A DNA stretch of 64,000 nucleotides from Medicago truncatula. Its lineage: Eukaryota; Streptophyta; Magnoliopsida; Fabales; Fabaceae. The notes below the pieces were generated by a model, which was not told the DNA's origin, searched no databases, and was given only the letters and a program-made list of their open reading frames with translations. Positions 56,800 to 64,000 of this stretch are shown one piece after another. The translations under genes and the position numbers were made by a program. Numbering within the stretch: the stretch's first letter is position 1; the number at the start of each line of letters is the position of its first letter. Location: the NCBI RefSeq assembly GCF_003473485.1, contig NC_053045.1, forward strand, positions 57,020,494 to 57,084,493. Reading direction: 5' to 3'.

Positions 56800-58384
56800 T
56801 ATTTACAAGTGACTTGGTTACGCTTAAGTTGTTTATCTATTATGTCAATGTTATGTGTCTGTTTTTAATATAGTAGAATAAAGTCCATGTCATAGACAAT
56901 GAATTATGATTTTTAATTGAATAAATCACTATTGTTGAATGTATTGACACTTCAATGAAAAATATTTCACTTTTCATATTATCAATTTACGATTTACTTA
57001 TGTCTTAAACTTTGCACAAATTCAAAAATAAATATAATAATTAAATTAAGGATTATATGGAAGAAGTTATATATTGAACAAGATACGCCTTATCTCTCTT
57101 AACCCAATTAACCTTTCTAGATTCCTTACTCCCTCCACACAAAAACAAAAAAAAAATAATAATTAAGGATTCAGTGGAAGAAGTTATACTTGTGGGAGCC
57201 TTAAAGAAGAGAATAAATTAAACCAACTGAGGTGGTATTGAAAGACAATACAAAAGATATAATACAAGAACTAAAATGAATTCGAATGAGTGACCTTTAT
57301 TTATTTTTATTTTTTATTTTTAATATGGAATATACTATGGTATTTAATTATAATTTTGATTATTTGTCAATTCATTTTGAAGAGATATCGGTTTGAATGT
57401 ACTCTCTTCAGATATTATGTTGAGGAATTAAACTCTTTGTTTATAATTATCAACTTTTGTTTAATATGATTGGAAAGTAAAAATCTATTCATTTACTTAA
57501 ATTGTTTTATTTGTTTCTTTAGGGATAGGAAAATCAATGTTACAAAATATTTTTTCATCAACTAGGATCACGTTCAATCCTGAAATTATAGAAACAAATG
57601 AACTAAAGAAAATGTATTATTATTTTGGTACAAAGAATTGTTTGGTCACACTTTAGTTATGTCTTTTTTATGCTCCATATTTTGGTCACGCTTTAACTTC
57701 AAAAGGTTCCATATAGATTATGATAATAGATGAGTTCAGTCTTTATAATGAAAAACAATTCTACATTCAATCGAGGGAGTTGACACATATCTTATACCTT
57801 TTTATTCCCCGAGTTTAGGAATGTTGGTTTCAATTAAGAACTTTGAGAAGGAGGGATGGTTCTTTTTGAAAAATGGAAAATAATGATTTGGAAATCAGAA
57901 TTACGGTAAAGTAAAAGGACATTAATTTAGAGTGTTTTAATTTGTGACGCTTGATCTCCAATACAATAAAATTGAGGGAAGATGTTAAAGAAAATTGTTT
58001 TCTCATTTTTTCTTTCTTCATAGATAATTTGTTTCCGAGAAAAATACTATCTCCAATATTTTTTTGGGACTCTTTCCAATCTTAAATATAAATAAATAAT
58101 TATTATTTTTAATCTTAAATCAAATATAACTTACTTTATATCTATTTAATGTTGTTTATCCTATGTGGTATTGTAGAAATAATCAGATTAAATAATTCAA
58201 GACTTATGTAACAAAAAAAAAAAAAAAAACTAAGACTTGCCAGAAATGCAATTATTGCTATGATCACAACTCAAGCTTCTCTATCTGGTAACCTTACAAA
58301 GCTAACAAATGGTCCAACTATCTTTCATCTTTTATTTTGAAAGCTTTTAAAATGGATACTCATCATCAAAGAACACCAAAATTA
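56800..58384. other. Intergenic with a second RPA-like scrap
   Basis: At 57220-57285 ggtggtattgaaagacaatacaaaagat resembles the ...gttgaaagagaatatgaaagagat segment of the RPA-like locus, so a further decayed copy may lie here. Aaggat(tatat/tcagt)ggaagaagttata occurs twice, near 57048 and 57166. No intact gene. Confidence 0.45.
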
Positions 58385-58850
58385 TTGAGGTTATTCGACA
58401 GCCACCTATCCATAGTTGGATAAAGTGTAACACTGATGGCATAACTTAATGGAGAGAGTCTTGATTGTTTTATTTCAAACCATGCAATTTATAATGCTCT
58501 GTTTACTTAGATTTTGGTAGCCATTCTTGCAATGGAATGTGTTTATCAGAAAAATTGGCATAATATTTGGATTGAAAGTGATTCAAAAATGGTTACCTTA
58601 GCCATCAAGTAATTCAAATTGTTCCTTGGCATATCAAAAATAGATGACTTAACTGTCTTACTCTATTGCAATTAATGAATTTTATGATGTCCTATATGTT
58701 CAGATAGGAAAATTGTTGCGCATATAAGTTGGGTACGTACTTTAGGCATGTCTATCAATGATTTTATTTGGTTGTCTTCCACACATGTTCAGATTAGTGA
58801 AGGTTTAGCTAAGAATAGACTAGGTTTTCTATGTTATAGATTGTCTTAAC
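58385..58850 (+). pseudogene. Decayed LINE/RNase H-like (RVT_3) fragment
   Basis: Conceptual reading gives IRQPPIHSWIKCNTDG, then AILAMECVYQKNWHNIWIESDS, then a terminal EGLAKNRLGF. These match the RNase H-like domain (W-K-NTDG, then the E/W-x-ESDS block) found at the end of plant non-LTR retrotransposons and in host RNase H-like genes. Several stops and shifts are present. No reverse transcriptase domain precedes it. Confidence 0.7.
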
Positions 58851-59193
58851 ATTTTGAGGGTTTGGTCCCCCCCTCTTTTTTTTTATCCTACTTTACATTT
58901 TAATATATCTATGGTGTGTCCTCCATAGGTTGATAAAAAAAATGTTATTTATCCTAAAATATGTTTTAATTCATGTAAGTTTGTTTTTAATCACTTTTAT
59001 ATTCTCATGAAAGAAAGTTTTAATAGATGACACTTTTGAGAATGTTGTATTATTTATGAAATCCAGAATAATAATTGATACAACTAAATTTTTCAATTTA
59101 GGTATTTTTGTTTATAATTGAGATTAGAGAGAGTATTGAAATTAAGTAAAAAAATAATAATTTTATTAAGAGTGGAAAATTAAAACATAGCTA

Positions 59194-59320
59194 TCCCCGT
59201 GAGCTTAGCTCAGTTGGTAGGGATGGGTTCGAATCCCGGACACTCCACTTCTCCACAATTTAATTGTGTGAGCTCTAGCCAATAGGCTACTTGACCAAAA
59301 AAAAAAAAAAAAAAAAAAAA
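59194..59320 (+). mobile_element. tRNA-derived SINE with target duplication (internally deleted)
   Basis: A tRNA-like head with an A box (tagctcagttggta) and a B box (ggttcgaatcc) is followed by a tRNA-unrelated body (ctctagccaataggctactt) and a 26-base A tail. Exact 9-bp target duplication acatagcta at 59185-59193 and 59321-59329 (extendable into the A's). A and B boxes are closer than in a tRNA gene, so the head lacks some bases present in the second copy (60221). Confidence 0.92.
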
Positions 59321-59329
59321 ACATAGCTA

Positions 59330-59891
59330 ATCATATCCACTTGATAAATGGATATATTGAATGAGTGAGTGATAAACCAAATCTAATATGAACTCTTACT
59401 AATTTCCCTTAAAAAAAATGAACTCTTACTAATTGGTTAATATTTTAGAAAATATTAATTATTTCTAGTTTTTTTTTTTTTGACAAGATTTCTAGTTTTT
59501 TATCTTTCAGGCTTAATTGTACTTTTGTTAAATATTTTATCACTTTCACAAAAATAATCATCTCTTTATAAAATTTAACATTTTTTTATCTCAATAAATG
59601 ATGATTTATTGTTTCAATTTAAATATGAAGATAAAATATCACATAACGTCGAAAGTATGGATGAAAAGAAATAAAAACAATGATATTTAAAAAATATGTT
59701 AATATGGTAAAGAATTTTAATTTACATCATATAGACATCAATATAAATTTTAATTTATTTGATATCTTATTGAGATCCACCGATGTTAACAATGTTTATT
59801 AAAAGTGTTGGAACCGTTAATCTTGGTGGGTCTCTAGGGCATTGCAAATTTATTTAGAATCACCTAAAAATTTATAGAATGATCTATATGA
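59330..59891. other. Intergenic
   Basis: AT-rich, with a short duplicated aatgaactcttactaatt phrase near 59388 and 59417. Nothing else is seen. Confidence 0.4.
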
Positions 59892-60029
59892 TACTTCCTC
59901 CGTTTTTTAATATAAACAAAATTGTTTTTTTTTTGTTCATTCATTTAATGATGTATGTGGTCCACATACATAATTAAATGAATGAACAAAAAAAGTAAAT
60001 TTTGTTTATATTTAGAAACGGAGGGAGTA
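59892..60029. mobile_element. Stowaway-like MITE (138 bp)
   Basis: TA at both ends. The arms ttcctccgttttttaatata and tatatttagaaacggaggga are near-complementary, and the whole element folds back through a centre around tgtatgtggtccacataca. Non-coding. It sits about 320 bp beyond the stop of UGT copy 5. Confidence 0.88.
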
Positions 60030-60220
60030 TAAACTTACAAAACAACGGTCAAATAAGTTTTTACAAGGAATAATTGATATCTAGGTAAAATAAATTTTAC
60101 AATAAAATGAGCTGATTTTCTCTTATAAGACGAGTGAGTGCAATAATAGTACATATTTTTTTCTTCGTATTTTATGTCGTATAAAAAACAATTAATTATA
60201 CTATGACTATTAAAATTGTG

Positions 60221-60325
60221 AGTGCAATTATATGCAGGAGTCGGGGTTCGAACCCCGGACACTCCACTTCTCCACAATTAAATTGTGTGAGCTCTAGCCA
60301 CTAGGCTACTTGACCAAAAAAAAAA
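60221..60325 (+). mobile_element. 5'-truncated SINE in the 3' flank of UGT copy 5
   Basis: Same family as 59194: B box ggttcgaaccccgg, then the shared tail ctctagccactaggctactt and poly(A). The A-box half is missing. Flanking aaaattgtg at 60212-60220 and 60326-60334 is the target duplication. It ends about 20 bp from the UGT copy 5 stop codon and lies antisense to that gene. Confidence 0.88.
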
Positions 60326-60345
60326 AAAATTGTGGGAAAATGACA

Positions 60346-61770
60346 TCATAGTTGTTTAGGCACCCTATTGTCTCTTAAATGCTTAAGTTCATCAATCAAA
60401 GTCGTCAAATTGTCATGAGATGAGCCACCTTCACGAACAACATCTTTAGCAATTTTTGCTAACTCTTGGGCTTTGTTTCTAATTTGGACAGCTTCATCAC
60501 CCCCATCCATCAACCTTCTCATAGCCTTCTTTATAAAATCTCTCTTCACCAACTTTTTCATATCTCGAAAAGCTGTTGTGATCCACTCATCTGCACCTAC
60601 TTCCACTCCTATCCCACGCACATGAGTTATGAGCTTCTCATTGTAGAACTGATCACTATGCACCGGCCACGTGATCATCGGAACCCCTACACTAATAGCC
60701 TCCGTCACAGAGTTCCACCCACAATGTGTCAAAAACGCGCCAACGGCAGGATGCCCTAATATAACCATCTGCGGCGCCCATCCCCTTACAATCATCCCCT
60801 TATTCCTCTCTTCAAACTCCCTGGGTAACCATTTTTCCTTCTCCTCATCACTCTCGTTCTCCTTCCCCTTCTTTTCTGGGACAACCCATATGAATTCATA
60901 ACCTGATTCTTCTATCGCGCTTGCAATCTCATACAATTGCTTATCTGGGAAGTAACAAATTGTTCCAAAGCTAATGTAAAGCACTGAGTTATCTTGCTTC
61001 GAGTTCAACCAATTCAAATACTTTTGCACGCTCATTTCGCTTTCCCCTCCTCTATTTGCCTTCTCTTGAGTAGTTTTGCGAACAAGAGAGGCCGGACCAA
61101 GATGCCAAGCCTTGTGACCGATGGTTTTCTCGTAATACTCAACATACTCTTTTCCATCCAGCTCCACAAAGCTATTGATGATGAAGCCATCGCTTTTGAG
61201 CGCTACGGTGAGCAGAGGATCCATAAAAGACTTGGACTCCAAGGGTGGTGTTGAATTAATGACAATATCGTAAGGAAAATTCGGAATAACAAAAGAACCA
61301 GAAGCATCCTCAGGGAGAGGGTGCAATTTGAGGGATTCCATGGCACATATGGTAAAGAGTGAGAAACCGTTGAACACGAATCTCGGAATGTGCAGCTTCT
61401 TTGCTAGCTCATCAGCCCACGGGAATAAAAAATCCGCCACGATGCAATCAGGTGGGTGCTGCTCCACGAAATTCTCAATTAGTCCGTGGAGCAGTGTGGT
61501 GGCATGGTAGATTTTCCAGCCTTCATCGATGGTACTGACGGAAGAGAGGTTTTCGATGCCATCGGGGAGGCCAACTTCTTGGGAAGGGAATTGAAAGGTT
61601 TGAAAGTTGAAGTTGTTGTTAGATTTGGGAAGGATTTTAGCATTTGAATGAGTGGTTATGATTGTAACAAAGTGACCACGTGAAGCAAAGAGAGAAGCTA
61701 TGTCACATAAAGGGATCATGTGCCCTGCTGCTAAGTATGGAATGAAGTAAAGTTTGAGTGGTTTATCCAT
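60346..61770 (-). CDS. UDP-glycosyltransferase, UGT73F-like (copy 5)
   Basis: Intact single-exon gene, 474 residues from the ATG at 61770 (MDKPLKLYFIPYLAAGHMIP). An upstream in-frame ATG at 61806 would add 12 residues, but a TATAAAAAAGAC word lies ~20 bp before it, as in copy 4, so the inner start is preferred. Catalytic His17 and Asp113 are present. The PSPG box is residues 331-374, WAPQ to HSDQ with HCGWNS. Closest to copy 4 at 47.5 kb; the two share the DASGSFVIPNFPYDI segment, and both carry SDQ rather than the GEQ of copies 1-3. Expected role: transfer of a hexose from a UDP-sugar to a triterpene or phenolic acceptor in the cytosol. Confidence 0.92.
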   Translation of the reverse strand: MDKPLKLYFIPYLAAGHMIPLCDIASLFASRGHFVTIITTHSNAKILPKSNNNFNFQTFQFPSQEVGLPDGIENLSSVSTIDEGWKIYHATTLLHGLIENFVEQHPPDCIVADFLFPWADELAKKLHIPRFVFNGFSLFTICAMESLKLHPLPEDASGSFVIPNFPYDIVINSTPPLESKSFMDPLLTVALKSDGFIINSFVELDGKEYVEYYEKTIGHKAWHLGPASLVRKTTQEKANRGGESEMSVQKYLNWLNSKQDNSVLYISFGTICYFPDKQLYEIASAIEESGYEFIWVVPEKKGKENESDEEKEKWLPREFEERNKGMIVRGWAPQMVILGHPAVGAFLTHCGWNSVTEAISVGVPMITWPVHSDQFYNEKLITHVRGIGVEVGADEWITTAFRDMKKLVKRDFIKKAMRRLMDGGDEAVQIRNKAQELAKIAKDVVREGGSSHDNLTTLIDELKHLRDNRVPKQL

Positions 61771-61829
61771 TGTTGTGGCTGAGACACTGCCTTTGTGCTT
61801 TTGCATGTAAATTCAGGTCTTTTTTATAT

Positions 61830-62429
61830 TAGAAATTAGAGAATGAGTTTAGATAAGCCAAAGGATGTTTAACTGTAACCAGAAAAGTTTGAACCGCAAA
61901 GAAACAAAACACAACATCCAAACAATGTTGCAGGCCTGTCGTTAGGTTTTTTGTATCAAGTATCCAATGTTACTAAGGCGGTTTTTACAATATAAATTGT
62001 AAAGAGTAAATAAATGGTCAAATTGTATTTGAAATTGTAAACTATAGGACGTTGCTTTTGGAAAGGGTTTTCCTAACATGTTCAAAAATGTCCAAAAAGC
62101 CTTGTTTGAGCAACCCATAAAAGTAGTTTTTATTTTGAAAATATAAGTCAAACACTTGCAAAAAGTAAACACACAATTTTTTGGTGAGGCCTAGATTACC
62201 TTCTCTTGTTTAGGGGGTATTTACCCTTTCAAGATATCAACCAATCAAAATGTAATATACAAATGTATCATTAAATGTCCAATAAATGAGTCAACTTTTC
62301 TAAAAAAAAAAAAAACAATTTTAATAAGGTAACTTTTAAATTTTATTTAATTATATTTAGGTATACAATATTAATTAATTTACACTATAGGGCTTGTAAC
62401 AATTAAAATTTCACATCAAATTCAATCCA
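61830..62429. other. Upstream region of UGT copy 5
   Basis: AT-rich, no gene. The 61942-62172 open frame has no motif. Confidence 0.4.
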
Positions 62430-62600
62430 TCATGGTTGTGTTTGGTAACACGGATAAGCTAGCTTATAGCTTGTTGGACTAGCTTATAAGCTTGTTTTGA
62501 TATAATAAGATGTGTTTGGTAAAAAGTTTTTTTCACTAGCTTATAGCGTTTTTTAAGAAGCTATTTCAAGTAGCTTTTGAGCTTATAGCTGATAGTTTTT
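62430..62600. mobile_element. Fragment of an hAT-like MITE
   Basis: Begins gtgtttggtaacac and is packed with agcttata/tataagct words, as in the element at 44788. A clear right terminal repeat was not found. Confidence 0.4.
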
Positions 62601-62744
62601 TTTTTATATTTTCTTCCAATTTTAACCCTATTAATTCAATTTAATTATTTTTTAATAAAACTACATGTTCATGGCTTAAAAAAAATTGAAGTTGTAGTAA
62701 ATTTTTACAATTGAAATTAATAATGCAAATAAAAAGGAAATCAG

Positions 62745-62850
62745 TTTCACAAATGAGTGTATGATCTGTTGGTATTTCATTGTACATCTCCTGCTGCTGT
62801 TTGCTGGTTCAATTCCCTGCCTTGCCTAAAAGGATTCTTTTTTAAAATAT
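62745..62850 (+). mobile_element. Possible SINE remnant
   Basis: Contains a B-box-like ggttcaattcc (62806-62816) and, about 40 bp before it, an A-box-like tgatctgttggta. The tail is T/A-rich rather than a clean poly(A). Tentative. Confidence 0.3.
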
Positions 62851-64000
62851 AACAGACCCTTGTTTCTTGTAAAAGAATAAAAAATTAAAAAAAAAAAAAA
62901 AAAACGGTCAAAAGTATTGACCCCGCCTCTTCAAGAAGACCCACCGAGTCACCGGTTCAGGCCGAGTTACACCGATTCGTAGCGAGTCAATAGCATAACC
63001 GATCCAATAAGTGAACCGGACCGACTTACCCACCGGTCCGATCCGAGTTTTAAAACTATGCTCGGTAGCAATAGTCATGACATATAAATTCATTTAGTGT
63101 TTTTCTTAAGCACACTACCACAAATGTGTAACTTGGATCATGTCCTTCCCCTTTATCTTTTCAAATTCATCATATCAATTTGAATTATAAACACCATTCT
63201 TATAACATGTTATCCAACAAAGTAAAATTACTTTTTCTTCGATGCAATTTTATTGTGGCATCGAGCAAATTAAGTTTGGATCCAACTTGCTCAAAAAATT
63301 ATTGAAAAAAAATAGAAATTTTTTAAACAACTTACTCGGTAGCAATAGTCATGACAATGTTCTCATGTAGAGCATTCCAGAAAAACTCAAAATATGATGT
63401 TTGTTTACCTTCAACAAATGTTTAAAGAACCAAGCGTCGATAGTCAGACATACTTTTAGCTAAGCATAAGTACACCTCTCAACATTTCCTCACATATGAA
63501 ATTCTCTTCCAAAAAAAAAAAAAAGAATGCTGAAATTCGAAGTGAAACATAATAGTTTCAGTCTAAAGCTTTGTATATATAATAATAGAGTCGAAAAATC
63601 ATGGCATAGCTAGAATATTGTAACCAATTAATTAGAACTTTTATATCATTGATCCCACCTACATCCAAGATCAATCAACAAATCAATTGTCGAAAACAAA
63701 ATTTATTAACTTTTTACTTACATTTTATGCCTTTTCATCTTGTTCTTACTTTATGATACATACATAGTTGGTATATTTTTTTAATAAAGGGGTGAAGGCA
63801 GGCTCACAGACACAAAAGTGAGGTTTTATAAATAATGAAGTTATGAATAAAATAAATAATTAATTAAATTATAAAACTGGTTTGTTACAAAGCCACGTAC
63901 GTCAGTATCGTTTTGAAGGGAAAAAACCTTCCTTTACATAGCTCCGTCCTCTATATATCTTTTCCAATATATATGTTAAATAAACCAAGATTTAATCTCC
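62851..64000. other. Terminal intergenic region
   Basis: 62905-63055 is GC-richer than its surroundings, with repeated accgg/gagtc words, and resembles repetitive DNA. A 22-base string at 63061-63082 recurs exactly at 63336-63357. No gene is supported. Confidence 0.4.

Noticed and set aside
59204-59250. tRNA gene
   Set aside because: A and B boxes are present but the cloverleaf and acceptor stem are missing, and the poly(A) tail and target duplication make it a SINE.
1-64000. A complete triterpene saponin biosynthetic cluster
   Set aside because: Only glycosyltransferases and one dioxygenase are present; no cyclase or P450 is seen, so a full cluster cannot be claimed from this window.

Overview
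The window reads as nuclear DNA of a legume, most probably Medicago truncatula or a close relative. The reasons are AT-rich intergenic DNA, spliced plant-type genes, a giant Ogre (Ty3/gypsy, Tat lineage) retrotransposon, Stowaway-like MITEs, a tRNA-derived SINE, and a run of UDP-glycosyltransferases very close to the legume UGT73F (saponin glycosyltransferase) group. The species is an inference.

Layout from left to right. 1-7.1 kb: an F-box gene (1487-2617), a tandem-duplicated broken F-box copy (5757-6838), and a third scrap of the same C-terminus (6877-7055). 8.06-12.47 kb (minus): a complete three-exon 2-oxoglutarate/Fe(II) dioxygenase whose second intron has a GC donor. 14.6-16.1 kb (plus): an intact UGT. 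16.7-17.6 kb: a tandemly duplicated old LTR-like segment and a MITE. 18.07-38.17 kb: a solo LTR split by a whole-looking 18.7 kb Ogre element with almost identical 3.55 kb LTRs and a perfect target-site duplication. 38.5-39.9 kb (minus): a UGT pseudogene. 40.6-40.9 kb: a decayed FAR1-type DNA-binding fragment. 42.5-43.9 kb and 47.5-49.0 kb (minus): two intact UGTs, with a MITE, an hAT-like MITE and two poly(A) retroposons between them. 49.86-54.52 kb: a complete 4.66 kb PIF/Harbinger transposon with 14-bp perfect terminal inverted repeats, a TAA target duplication, a DDE transposase gene and a Myb/SANT-like second gene. 54.7-55.2 kb: an AT-rich tandem repeat with alternating monomers. 55.6-56.8 kb: a broken RPA1/DUF223-like gene. 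58.4-58.85 kb: a decayed RNase H fragment. 59.2 and 60.2 kb: two SINE copies. 60.3-61.8 kb (minus): a fourth intact UGT with a SINE just past its stop codon. The last 2 kb are mostly featureless.

The host theme is a UGT73F-type array: four intact genes and one pseudogene in two sequence subgroups (14.6 kb / 38.5 kb pseudogene / 42.5 kb, and 47.5 kb / 60.3 kb). It arose by local direct and inverted duplication that also copied flanking DNA, and was later pulled apart by transposons. By family these enzymes would move a sugar from a UDP-sugar to a small acceptor, plausibly a triterpene sapogenin. The neighbouring dioxygenase could be a tailoring enzyme of the same pathway, but co-function is only a hypothesis. 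I see no convincing wholly novel biological system. The most informative structures are the nested young Ogre, its two 3' tandem arrays, an antisense promoter-like site in its LTRs, and the nearly intact PIF element.
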